64,000 nt of DNA. It comes from Galerina marginata (Eukaryota; Basidiomycota; Agaricomycetes; Agaricales; Galerinaceae). This document shows, one piece after another, positions 12,627 to 24,500 of this stretch. Made by a program: the position numbers and the translations under genes. Below the pieces are notes generated by a model. It did no database searches. It saw only the letters and a program-made list of their open reading frames with translations, and was not told the origin of the DNA. How positions within the stretch are numbered: the stretch's first letter is position 1; every line of letters begins with the position of its first letter. The stretch spans positions 806,001 to 870,000 of the forward strand of contig JAECYW010000008.1 of NCBI GenBank assembly GCA_023014335.1. Direction: 5' to 3'.

Positions 12627-12934
12627 AAATGCGCACAGTAAAAAAGCTGACAAGCACAACAGGACAAATCCAGAAAATCCATAACGGGCGGCTCTACATC
12701 TCTCTACGTACCTCAGACTCGAATGTATGAGACTTGGCCTTAGCGCTTAGCGCTTTAGCTTTGGTTTTACTATTGTCTGATGTCAACTCCCTCGTGCTTC
12801 AAGTTTATATCTGTCGTCGCATCCTGCCACTTCTCTTCCCTTCTCAGAACGATCTTAAGACGCTTTGCAATTTACATTTCGGTACAGTGTTTACAGCGAT
12901 ACGACCTATCTAAAACCTTCATCTACAGAAGGTA
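12627..12934. other. intergenic, no supported gene
   Basis: This is the 3' flank of the minus-strand gene at 12935. I see no feature. Confidence 0.5.
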
Positions 12935-14170
12935 CTAAAACGCGATGAAGAGGAAAAATAATGCAAACAGGAATAAAACGACGAGGTGAAAATCATGAGT
13001 ATAAGTCAAGGAGCTACTACTAGTCGCTGTAAGATGAGAGGGGAGGTCAGGAATGGCGAATGAATCGAACTCGACCGCACCAGCGGTTCCATCTTTCGAA
13101 TATATGGATGGGCCTGTATATATTAAGGTAATGGTGTGGTTGGAGTGAGTTTCAAATCCAGGAGGGGTAACTGCAAACGGAGGGAATTGCAGTGGGTAGC
13201 AAGAAGGGAGTACGGTATTTCCGGGATTTGCAAAGGTGTCCACGTTGCTGGAAGTGTTGAAGCCGTCTATCCAGACCGAGAAAACACCTCCATTTGCAGA
13301 CGTGATTGTCCGGACCATAATACTTGGGCCTGTCGCGAGGTGCGCATTGAATATCAATCGTACTTAGGTAGGAAACTAAAACCATACCAGTGAAGTTAAA
13401 CGATACCGAGGCGTTGATGGTGCTTGTTACATGAAGCGTTTTACTTACACTGCAGGTTGAATCCGTATTGGAAGCCTTCCACGCTTCTGATGGGCGGTAA
13501 ATGATGCTTCGGTCGTCACCCATGACTGGAGTTGCAGATGGAACGAGGCCAGTTGTAGCTGACGGGAGTGCAAGAGCCGTTGTTCCGAGGGCATCGATAC
13601 AGTGTACAATGTTATCTGTCTGTAAGGCACGACACACAGTTCCAATGGCTGATATCAAATAAGTCTCACGAGTTTTCTTAGGTCAGGCGTCAACGTACGA
13701 CAACAAAATCCGCTTATTCCGATGATAACATCGCATCTAACTGAAGGTTCGTATAATTAGCCGTTACTAATCTAAAAATGAAATATAAAACCGCTTACAG
13801 AGATATGGGTCTGCACAGGGACTATGATCGAATCCAGAAATTGCTTGATCTTGAGGAGCCACGCAAACAGGAATTCCACGTCGAAAGTTGCAGGTGGACC
13901 TTGAGAATCGTGACTTTCGAGTACCAGAAGTGGAGTGTACAGCACGGCTTACCGAGAGGCGCAGCAAGACGGCGCTGGCCCGCACGGTATGGATCCGACG
14001 GTACAGTTATTCTGCGCGTGTAGATATCAGGTAGGGTAAGAAAATGGACTGGGGTTTTTGAGATCGCTTACAGAAGTAGCCAATGTTTCGCTGCCTGGCA
14101 ACACACCTGCCCCTTGGGTCGCCACAAATGTTAGGATAAAAAAGAGTCGGAGAATCACCAAGGTGCCCAT
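12935..14170 (-). CDS. secreted, probably GPI-anchored beta-sandwich protein
   Basis: Five exons (14072-14170, 13953-14011, 13899-13799, 13648-13388 and 13329-12935) total 915 nt (304 aa). Residues 1-20 (MGTLVILRLFFILTFVATQG) are a clear signal peptide. A small cysteine-rich part follows (residues 34-85; CGPAPSCC, CNFRRGIPVC). A beta-rich domain with FNFTGPSIMVRTITSANGG, FSVWIDGFN and AVEFDSFAIPD comes next. The extreme C-terminus is hydrophobic (LVVLFLFALFFLFIAF then stop) with no cytoplasmic tail, as in GPI-anchor signals. The beta-rich part resembles in layout the outer domain of the three tandem paralogs at 51-58 kb (GT-I-x-S pattern, xIDGx, FDxF). Function is unknown; a cell-surface or wall role is inferred. 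The 150-nt intron between exons 3 and 4 is longer than the others. Confidence 0.75.
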
Positions 14171-14218
14171 GCTGATATTTCTTGGGCGTAAGTTGGAAGG
14201 AGGGCGGAAATAAGGTGG

Positions 14219-14226
14219 TTTATATA
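14219..14226 (-). promoter_or_regulatory. TATA box
   Basis: TATATAAA on the minus strand lies 48 nt upstream of the ATG at 14170. The spacing is almost the same as in the related genes at 51-58 kb. Confidence 0.65.
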
Positions 14227-15702
14227 TGCTTTACCCTAGGACAAAGTATTGTGGTATTCTGCTCAAATTTCCGGTGCAAACGACCTTTCCAATTTCCAGC
14301 TTCACGCTTACCGAAATTAATGAAAGTTGGCACGGCCACACCAATTAAGCCTTCGTCAATGCTATTGGCCGCACTCCACCTGGATGCAAGATGTCTTCGA
14401 CATACTGTATTGTTTCGACCTCATGTTCAGGCCATGTTACGCGTTACAGACTTAGTTCAACTTCCAACATTCATTACGCTAAAAATAGGCCAAATTAAGG
14501 GTCCGCTCTGGGCGCTTGTTTATACTCGAGTACATCTTGACCAGTACAGGATTTGTTCCTCTTTACGCGATACAGTTTGCAGATGAGTCCAATTCACACT
14601 GTTACGGTACATGTTACATGGAGTTGGTGTCGAAACGATACAGTACTCCATCGCATGAAGAGGCCCGGCGCTCGAATTCAAGTCCCACGATGTCGTTTAC
14701 GCCACCGTCCTGTCTTAGTTCTTGGCACGCGCTAATCGAATTCCAGAGAGATTATCGCCAAAGATAGAGCCAGATTGGTGGGTGATCACAATCTTGTGGG
14801 TTGCACTGCCGTGAACACGTTGTGATAGCATGCAAGGACCCATCGCATGAAAAATTTCTCTATCTAGCTTGTTGTGAGCAGATGTGAATTACCCCAGGGC
14901 TGCCAGTGTGCGGCCAGCGTTTCAATTTAATCCATCGCCCATTCACCTCTTAATACTTCGATATTAGTATTGAGCGCTGAGCTTGCAAGTGGTTTCTTCA
15001 TCAACTTTTTAACACATTTTTGATACAATCTAGGTCTTGCACTGCTACTATCCCAGAAAACCGGATCGTGTGCTCCTCGTTTGTCAAGCATATTGATGGC
15101 GCTCCGAGGAAAGGTGAGATGCCAGCGACTTGTTCTGGGTAAATCAGGGTGATTGAGAAGGTAGGGGGCTTGGATGCACCCTCGGTAGAGTACAATTTCC
15201 CCTCTCAGAGACTCCGTTGACGAGAAGATTTACCTAACCCACCTCCTGTGTGCCTTTATCGCAAATGTCTCGCGGAAAAGCCGGGGGACGACTACAAAGA
15301 CGCGGAGAGACCTGGTGAGGGGTCGCGTCAACGTAGTTTGAAGTGGTGGAGGCAGTGCGACCTTGGCTTTCCGCTTCGAGTGTACGTGGCGGCAAACTCG
15401 GAGTACCATAGGCAAGAGACGCACTAATATGACCAGTGCTGATGTTTGGCTATGTGGTATAGCTGCAGGTCGTTTTCGCGACATACCGGTGTATCCCCCC
15501 GCTTCTCGAAATCTTTCGGTCTCCGGCCCACGTCTCTCATTGGAGGGAGGGGCACTCGGAGTGGTGCTGGGCAATGTTTCGGCGACATAGATGAGGGTTT
15601 TAGTGGGACGTGTAAGTGGAAATGTGAATCGTGGTGAGCTACTGAGCTGGCCCATCTCGGGCCGATTCTCGGCTAACTATTTTTAGATATCAGTATGGGT
15701 AT
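14227..15702. other. intergenic, no supported gene
   Basis: Divergent spacer between the GPI-type gene and the four-helix membrane gene. A 141-codon minus frame (15230-15655) is Arg/Pro/Ser-rich without a domain and I do not accept it. Confidence 0.45.
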
Positions 15703-16739
15703 ATGACGGGTTTCGCGGGTTTCGCCCAAATTCGCACTCCTTCCTTCTCTCATCAACCTTCCACTCCGTCCTTTCCAAATCCTCTCTCAAAGTTAATGCC
15801 AGAACCAATTTCTGAAGATTGTGTGCCCCTCATGGTAGAGGAGAAAGAGAAGTTACCTGTCGTTGTCGATGCTGAATCGAAACGCCGAGGCTTTTTGTTC
15901 CAGCGCTTGACATACTATTGTGAGTTTCAAGTTCTTTCAAGTTGGAATGACTGATTTGAAACCTGGCGTACAGGGATTGTCTTCGTTTCCCAGTCTCTAC
16001 AAATCTCGTTGAGCTTGGTCGGGTTTATCTTGGCCATAACCAAGAAGACACCAAAGTCAGACACAGATGACGCACAAGGTAAGATATGTGTATAGGTCTT
16101 GTTGAGGCTCGACAAATATCCAAATAATTTCCTTGCTAGCGGTTTGGTTTGCTTCCTCAGGTCTCTACTCCCTAATTACACTGCTTGGCATCAGTGTCTT
16201 GTAAGTCATCTCCTCTGTAAGATCGATATAACTGACACGAGATGACCAGGCTTGGTTCCCACTTCAAGAAATACCCCGAAACTGGTGCAAAGAAGATCAC
16301 TGCGGTACATCATGTCAACCTCGCCAAGTGGTGTGTCATGACGAGTCTCGGTACGTGGCTAAATGTATCCTGCTTCCAAATACGATCGCTCACATTGTTC
16401 ATAGCTAATCTGGGGATATTTTTTTTCCCCATAGCAGTTCAATACGCCAAAGGCGATGGCTCAAAGGACATTCGCAGTATCGTGGTCCCCGTTAATTTTT
16501 CTCTTTTCCTAGTCTCGGCATCAGCAAGTCAGTCGTCGTTCTTGAAGTTAAAACCCCTCTTACGAGTTCACCTATCGTTTTATTTAGGTGCCGCTGCTGG
16601 ATACATTACTTTTACTGCTGCTAAGCGAGCTCGTGGGACGAGTCCCGTCGCCGACCCGGATTACAGGGTCCCTGCTTGGACTTTGGCGACAACGGCTGAG
16701 TCCAATGGCTTGGTAGATGGCGGCGTTCGTCTGGTTTAA
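15703..16739 (+). CDS. four-helix membrane protein of unknown family
   Basis: Six exons (15703-15919, 15974-16078, 16140-16200, 16250-16350, 16405-16527 and 16588-16739) total 759 nt (252 aa). An ATG at 15796 would give 221 aa, starting MPEPISEDCVPLM, and may be the true start. Four hydrophobic segments are visible: IVFVSQSLQISLSLVGFILA, FASSGLYSLITLLGISVL, ANLGIFFFPIAV, and VNFSLFLVSASASAAAGYI. The N-terminus is acidic and presumably cytosolic, and the C-terminus ends soluble. Four-helix proteins of this size recall MARVEL-type proteins, but I see no diagnostic motif. Confidence 0.7.
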
Positions 16740-17336
16740 ACACATCAAGCAAGAATATCAGGAGAATGAGGTGTATTATTTCTTCCAGACATTTACGTAT
16801 ATCTTTGTGTTTTTCAGACTCTATATTGTTACAGCTCGGTTGTTTTGCGTCGTGTTCCCAATAAACCTCGAGTCTTTGATCGTCTCAGTACCACTATTCT
16901 TCTGTTTTAACCCGCCGTTCATCTTTGTGGCTAATCGATGATACCTTCGAAAACTTCACTCACAATGAGTGTAGTGTTGGTTCTCGGTAAACTAGATGTG
17001 TTCGTCGGGGACCTCGTCAGTATAAGAAACTCCATCTTCTCCTTCACCAATTGCCCTGGTTCATTGGTTCCTTGGGTTAATCGTAATGAACTTATATTTC
17101 AACGGCGTCTGTTAGCTAGTTAATGTCAAGTCGATATGGATACCGAAGAGAACAAATGGGCAGTGGCCACGCTAGTACAAGAGCGATGCCACGCAAATAA
17201 GCTACTGCACAGTGAAAGACTGAGTACATTCATAACAATGGTACAAAAAAAGCAAAACATTTTGAGCATACATGTCTATCGATCGTCATAATATCAATTC
17301 CAGGAAGGAACTCGTTATGGTGGTAGATTGATGAGA
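16740..17336. other. intergenic between convergent genes
   Basis: Shared 3' flank. One hydrophobic frame near 16717-16941 overlaps the end of the upstream gene and is probably chance. Confidence 0.5.
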
Positions 17337-19027
17337 TCATCCACGCGTGGACCGGCCTTCAATCCTCCTTCCCTCTTCTGAACTGGAAGAGCCACCGCAT
17401 TCACGAACAAAGGGTTGATAATAAGTTTCGCGCAAATTAAGGATGAGCCGGGGACCAGTGATGCATGGCGTGAAGGATGCGGCGATGAGTGTGATTTGGA
17501 CGGCCAATGGCTGTGGTCAAAAATTAAGGTGGTGTAGGAGCGCCGCAATGCTGGGGTTGTGCTTACCGATAGGTTTAGGAATGAGAAGAGGTTGATGGTG
17601 CAGACAACCATAGAGCTACATTAGGATATACAACCGATTAGGATTGCATGAACGTGATCTGCACAGGTGAAGAACGTACATAAATGGGAACGTGATGCTA
17701 TCCCGTAGGAGGATGTACGCCAACGAGTTCTTATTATGCCATGGTGATGATTGGTAGTATGGCGACTCTCGCCGCAAGGCTCTAGTAGACTGGTAATACT
17801 TGAGAGCGAGAGAGAGGGAAAAGCCCAAGACCAGAGCCTCAAAGCACACAATAGGTATCCCTATTGTAAACATCCAAGGTGGAAATCCGTAGGCAGAGCA
17901 TCGAAAAATACCTGTCGACTCGTGGGGAGCTGGACAATATTTTAAGGACGGACGTGTAACATAAGCAGCAGAAACCCTACTCACCGACTTTCCTCTTAAT
18001 GAACAAAGCCATAGACTGAACTACAAAAACCCCGACACATTCCAGAATAAGTGCGGTGAACAAAAGAGCCTTGATCTTGCGGTCGTTGTTGTGCATGCTG
18101 CATACTCGGTAAACCATGATGGCTGGAGGTGTAAAATGAGCATCCGGGGAATAAGGAAAGTCAGGTGTCGAGTTTTACGCGCCTTGCATTGAACCAAGGA
18201 TTATAAGATTGAGATAGCCAAGGACGGATGTCATAGAAGAGTTAGAGGGACAACTATACCGAGAAATTTAATCTCGCTGAAGCGTACAAATGCAAACTAG
18301 GAAGTTTACCTCTATTTTTGTTTTCGGGGGGAGTCACCGACATAGTGGAGTGAGCTGACCGTAAACGATAGCGCCAAAAGGTCTACGTACCCCAGCGGAC
18401 ACATGCTTCTCCCACACTTTCAAATATTAAGTTGGCGAATGCTTATGAAATAATCGAACAACACGCACTAACAGCGGCGTAACTACATGCCAATGAAGTG
18501 GTCAGTCGAGGATCGGAGTAAAGGTATAGAGCATAGACGAACATTTGCAATGCATCCCCAACATATCGATTCTGAAGGAACTTTCAGTAATCCATTTGAA
18601 CCGAATTGAAAATCAATCAGGTGGACGCACCAAGAAGAAGAAAAATTGAACTGCCGTCCACTTTGGTCGTTTCTGCGTATAGAATAATGAGCCGAGACGT
18701 GCAATCAGCCTCAACGAGAAATGTACCCAAATGAGTTCCACCTGGTAATAGAAATACGTCGTCGGCTGTTCATAGCATGGGGAAGAAACGCTGAGGCGGA
18801 CTTACCTCCTCATCAAGAGTTGTGGCTGCCGTCAAATAATTGGTTTACAGCAAGGCTACTGGTTTAATGAAATATCCGTACCGTGATCATAAATAACACA
18901 AGTCGCCACCGAAACTAGACGTTAAACTTTAGGTAAGTTCCTATTTTCATCGAGAAGCGCGGACGATTGAGTAAGGAATTGACGTACGACGTATAATCAC
19001 AAGGACTCTGTTAGAGGACGTGTCCAT
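17337..19027 (-). CDS. DUF6533-domain multi-pass membrane protein
   Basis: Reading the minus strand through short introns gives a start MDTSSNRVLVII at 19027. Next come a first-helix exon ending IYDH and then, after splicing, TTLDEE / VELIWKRPKW / TAVQFFFFLFLQNRYVGDAL. This LDEExxLIWxR...NRYxGD pattern is the DUF6533 signature. Further exons give TSVLGYLNLIILGSMQ, AIMVYRVCSMHNNDRKIKA, the helix LLFTALILECVGVFVVQSM, then FPPWMFTIGIPIVCFEALVL and NSLAYILLRDSITFPFM. The last exon ends ITLIAASFTPCITGPRLILN followed by an Arg/Glu/Ser-rich tail and a TGA at 17337-17339. About seven helices are expected. The family is very expanded in mushroom-forming fungi and its function is unknown. Two internal exon borders near 18200-18480 remain unsettled. 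Confidence 0.75.
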
Positions 19028-21510
19028 TGACAGTAAAACTCGCGTCTCCCAAGAGGAATCCAACCTTCGCTTTGGAGGGAAAAGCCAACGGTTGCTCTGT
19101 AAATGATGAAAACACCAAAACGGGCTTTAAGGATCGAGGGTCTCTGTGAAACAGCGCTCAATATGTGTGCTTCGAGTGCGAAAAGTCGGGACTCGTACTC
19201 CAGTGCTTGCTACATGAACGAGCTGAAGATGCCTGGTTTTGGTTGGGGATGGAAGCTACGAGGGAACATCTAGCGGAGTTCCAAACAATCGCGACATGCT
19301 TGGACCCTGTCTTCCTATTGTCCGCTGCAGCATGCGCAACGCTAAAAGTTCCTGGTCATCATCCTGGGTGGCGGCGGCGTATATTCCCACGAGTTGATGG
19401 TTTGCTGATTTGGTCCATGTCGGTCGTCGATTTGATTTTGATTTTTCAATGTCGGGGGCAACAAGATAAAACGTCACAAATCTCAAAATAACCAGGGCGA
19501 CTGAAGTGAACCTCGAACACCAGTTACAGTGTGCGCTTTTCAATTATCGAGTCGGGCCTAGTTTCGTTGGTGTGCGGGAGCCGGGTATAATCGATTGATA
19601 TTGACCCTACTTCGGTGGGTTTCTCCCTTGGAAACGGGAATGCCCTGGTGGGCAATTTTTCTCCTTCGTTACATTTCTGGATTTCTTCGTTGAATAGGAG
19701 TGAATAGAGTCATATAGATTCCCTGGCTTGTGAAGAAGTTTAGGGGGTAATACGAGTATGTAGGCATTCGTACAAATCAGGGTGAACAAGGCTGTGAAAG
19801 AATGACCTGGCATGTACCTGCATACGACCCGTACAAGTAACTCAGCACATCATTCAGCGATGAGGAACAAGAGGAGCTCACAGTAAGGAATGCGCTGATA
19901 GCCGTTCGGTTTCCTGAACCCATGAATGACCCATCGGGGTCAGCGATACCGATTGAAGCCCTGAGCGTAATATAATGGACGGTTTCACGACAATAACAAT
20001 AAAGCCATGGGGTACACCTCAGGAGAATGACGGCCGGGGTTGGGGCTTCATTCTTGCAAAACCGGCGGCTGGAGAACGATCATAAAGAGAAAGATGGCTG
20101 TGGAAAGGACAATGACGAAGTAAAGCATCGATTATGAACACCTTTCCGCAATCCGCGACGGTATCGATGGTCTGAACGCGATCGAGGGGGACAGGGATTC
20201 CAATGGCAGCAGCAGGGGCAAGGCTCGCAACCGGTGGTGAATTCATGTATGGATTTGAAGGTGGTCAGAGCCAATTCGCTCGTGAAGCTGTGCCACAGTG
20301 GAAGGATGGGGTTTTCGATGATACCCACGTCTGTAAAAACAGACGAGGTCTCGGGAAAATGGATAAGAGTAGAAAGACGACGGTAAGTATACGAATTCAA
20401 CGCAGAATAGAAAGCAAAGTTTTCCAGACACTTTTTTTCGTAAGATGCTCGGCTGTAAATCTGGTTGCTTGAGTTGTAAATGGCTCAGACTCATGAGGTT
20501 AAGTTCCGAATACGGTCCAAAGGCTTTCCTGGAGCTATCCGCAGGTCTTTGTCTGTACCTAGAATGAAGTTAAGGCTTGATCATCAGTAGAGCGTTAGGC
20601 CTTCTCCTGGTGCGCCTACTAGTTGCAAAGATGATGTCCAAAGGCACAAGAGGCATCCATGGACAATTTGTTATCCGATGAGTCACGAGAAATGGAAACG
20701 AATTTGACAAGTGAGGACTTCTCTTGCAGTAGAAGGTCGGTGCAGGGCATACGTAGTTCACAATAGAATTCTCAATGAAGGTGTATAATTTGAAAACTCT
20801 AGGGAGAGTTTCGAGGCCCAAAAACTCTGCGGGTCCAAACTTCGGGTTGACGACTGTGCCACAAGACTTTGTTGAACAAGAATAGGCAAGAGTCAGACTG
20901 AATTACATAAGTATGAAATCCCTTGAAAGAATTGGCTTAACATGGAGGACGCAGCTGAAATTCTGTGAATGCTGACGACTTGTTGAAACCAAATGGCAGT
21001 TTCCAGACCCCTGAGAGAGGTCAAGTTCTTTGATATCGGACTCGGTGCCAAGATTCTACAACAATGTGAACGTTTTCGAGAATTCGAACCATTTTGCCCC
21101 AAAAAATGGTGGATTTACTGCGAGTTGAGTTGGTGAGGAGTTTGTGGCGAAGCAAGATCGCCTGACGCAAGCCTGGCGCCGTTTTGGTTGGCAGCCCTGA
21201 GCCGTTGATGGGATACATGTACAAAGCCAAATCTCTCCGGAGTCCGGAGAATTCGAATTTTGAACGTTCGCCGAACACTGTCACTATGATAATACATACT
21301 GGATTTCTACCTATGCTATGCATTGAAGGCACTGGAATGCGGTACGATAATCGCCTATAATTGATTTCAATGCGGTGACTCTACAGTGGCTGATTGTGCA
21401 TAGCCTACAAATTCAGGCACGCGGTCAGCCTGAGTGCTGACATTTATGGGCACGTAACTCAACGAGGACCTTCATGCATACTCCATCACAAGTTCTTTCC
21501 TAGAACCTCG
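19028..21510. other. long stretch without a supported gene
   Basis: Several short minus-strand frames look protein-like. One near 20080 contains LYFVIVLSTAIFLFMIVLQ, a membrane-like stretch. Others lie at 20570-20821 and 21021-21332. I could not chain them with splice sites into a recognisable protein. They may be remnants of decayed genes. The last part must contain the promoter of the kinase-GTPase gene. Confidence 0.4.
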
Positions 21511-24500
21511 ATGTCGCCTATAAAAATGAAGGAATCATTAGAACTCTTGGCCTCCCTTGGAGATGTTCTTCCGTTTCTTGCACCAGCAAAGGCCACGATA
21601 CTCCTTATCGCTCGCGCTGTCGAAGAAGCAGAGGATAATTCAAACCAGTGCATGTACCTTCTGCAGCGATGCACCAACTTATGCATTCACATCAACCGGT
21701 TGTGCAAGGCGAACAAGGATTTGGAACATTCAGAACACCTAACGGACTTAAAGCAGTAAGAGATCCTATCTGTCATTTGGCATTACTGAATGAGTTATCG
21801 AATCTGCAGTGCACTAAACAAAGTTCTCATCTGCATTGAACATTTATCAAGGAAGACACCATTGCAGCGGTTCTTGCAACGGCAAGAAATCTCCAGTAGT
21901 ATTGAGAACGTTCATAAATGTCTGGACGGTTGCTTGGAATTATTTCATGTAAGTTTACCTCTGCCCTCCAGAGAAAATCTACTGAACCGGTCAAAGATTA
22001 AAGGGATAACATCACTTGCTTTCGTGACCTCGAGGCATGAAGCAGCTCGTCAGCAAGACCAAATTCACCTTGCATCAACGTTGGAACAGCTTCAAAAGAA
22101 TGACGAGAATATCCTAGAATCTCTTGAACTGCGCGGAGATCAACTAATGGAAGCCATTCGTGGCTTGCGAAATGTCTGGTTTTTGTTTACTGCTGTTCTC
22201 AGATAGTTGACAAGTTTTACAGACATTGCAAAGAGGTATTACCGATGCCGTTCAAAGACAATTTGCTGCGACCAGTCTTCAAACTCTTCTGGAACGACAA
22301 CCGTCAGACTACCCATCAGTCATTTCGTACGACTGGGCAGTTTCCTCTCTTGAGATTCTGATAGAAGGCGAGATTTTGGGATCAGGAACCTTTGGGACGG
22401 TTTATGCGGGACGATGGAATGGGACAAGAGTTGCAGTCAAACAGCTAATACGCGGAACACCGCGTCAGGTAAGGATCGATGTCAGAATTTGCGGATCCAG
22501 CCTCTTACAAAATTTCAGGTTCTCATCAAAGAAATTGACATTTGGCGACGACTGCAACATCCCCACGTCGCCTCCTTCTTTCGTGCATGCATCGAGTCCA
22601 ATCCTCCACTTCTTGTTTCCGAGCTATATGAATTTGGCAATCTGCTTGTTTATCTAAATGATTTTCCAAATGCAAGCCGGACGAACATAGTGAATATCGT
22701 GGCACCTTGCTCAACGATTCGTACTGCTAACTTATCGAATTCTTAGTGTCATGAAATTTGCTTGGGTATGATTTTTCTTCACAACCAAAGAATCATCCAC
22801 GGCGACCTCAAACCTGTACGTTGTTTACTCGTCTGGCGCTAGAACTACAAGGCTCTAATGATTTTACCAACAGGCAAATGTTTTAATGGACAGTGCGCAC
22901 CGTGCTCGCATAACGGATTTTGGCCTTTCAAAGATTAAGTCTGCTTTGACGACTCAGACTGTTGGTGATATTTCTGAGGCGATACTTCCGAAATCTCCTG
23001 GGACTAAAGTATTCATGGCGCCAGAGCGACTTCGCCGAGGAACAATGAATTTCGCCACAGATGTATACGCCTTCGCAATGACTGCTTATCAGGTTTGTTG
23101 TGCCCCGATTATCGTAGGCGCTGACATAGGCTTAACTGGAGCTTTTCGAATCATCAGGTCTTCACTGGCGAAGCACCATTTCAACATTTACCCGAGGACG
23201 ACATTCGGCAGGTTGTTGTGATCGATCGTGAACGGCCAGAGCGACCTGAAGGAGCTGAATTTGTCGTACGAGGATTGACAGATTCAATGTGGCACATCAT
23301 TGAACGCTGCTGGGCAGATAACCGCTCCGAGAGACCAAAGTTCGAGGAAGTCGTGAAAGTAATTGACCCGTGGACAACTCGGGTCACATCGAAGTTTCCT
23401 GAAATACAAGGAAGCAATCCACAGTTGTCAAGTCCGATGAAAAATCAGCTTTCAGTCGAATCTTCTATTACAGTATCAGCGGTCCTTGATCAAGATTCAG
23501 GCTCTCCTCGACGAATTCCGGGGACCGACCTGGTGATCTCAGCCGATGACTTTCAAGCCGGTCATGCACCAGGTTTTAGTGCACCTTCTTCAGCGGGTCC
23601 CTCGGCAGAACTGACAGAACTGACGTTTTCTAAGCCTTTTGATGATATTACTGTTTCTACACTTTCCGCAAGTAAGTCACCAGAAAGATCATATACCAAC
23701 CAATGGATTAACGTGTTTAGCTCTGCAATTGCCCACCGAGGCGGCTGATGCTGGGAACTCGCTCCTAGAGAGGTCGAAACCCCCACGATGGCACAAACGC
23801 TTGTCACGGACGCTTTCAGGCTCTTCGCCGCCAGGCTCGCCAAAAGATACTCGGCACAGCATCGTTAGTCGTTGGACGAAGAAGGACACGAAGGGCAAGG
23901 ACATCGAGAAAAACACGAAGGACAAAAAAGACACGAAACAAACAATAAAGAAGGCCGGGAAGAAAAAGGAAGACAAAACAAAACTTGATGTTGCCAAAAT
24001 TGTCATCGTTGGGGACGGCGCGTGTGGAAAGGTTTGTAATTTTGAATAGCTCGGCGTTCCACGTAAACTCAACCAAATTTCAGACTTCCTTGCTCGTCAA
24101 ATTCGCATCGGGAGACTTCCCAAGGGTGCGAATTAGTTTGGTTCTCGCCTTGGTTACATGATGACCTGCTACCTACAGGAATATGAGCCCACAGTATTTG
24201 AAAACTACGTTGCGGATGTGAGTATATTTGGCCGCAGCATGAGAATGGCTTTGTGGGACACTGCTGGCCAAGAGGATTATGAGAAGTTAAGGCCGCTCGG
24301 CTATTCAGGAGCGGATGCTTTGCTCATCTGCTTTGCCATCGATACCCAAGAGACTCTCTCCAACGTAAAGTACAAGGTCAGATCGTTGTTTTGCACCTCT
24401 TTGTTGATATATATATTCATCAGTTGCTTTAAATCACTAGTGGCTCGAAGAAGCTCGAGAACACCTGCCCGAAGTTCCTTTTGTTCTTGTTGGATGCAAA

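Noticed and set aside
13420..13446. GTAAGT...AAG stretch in exon 4 of the GPI-type gene as an intron
   Set aside because: It would be only 26 nt long, and read-through keeps the frame and the conserved beta-domain.
15230..15655. 141-codon minus frame
   Set aside because: Arg/Pro-rich low-complexity composition with no recognisable domain.
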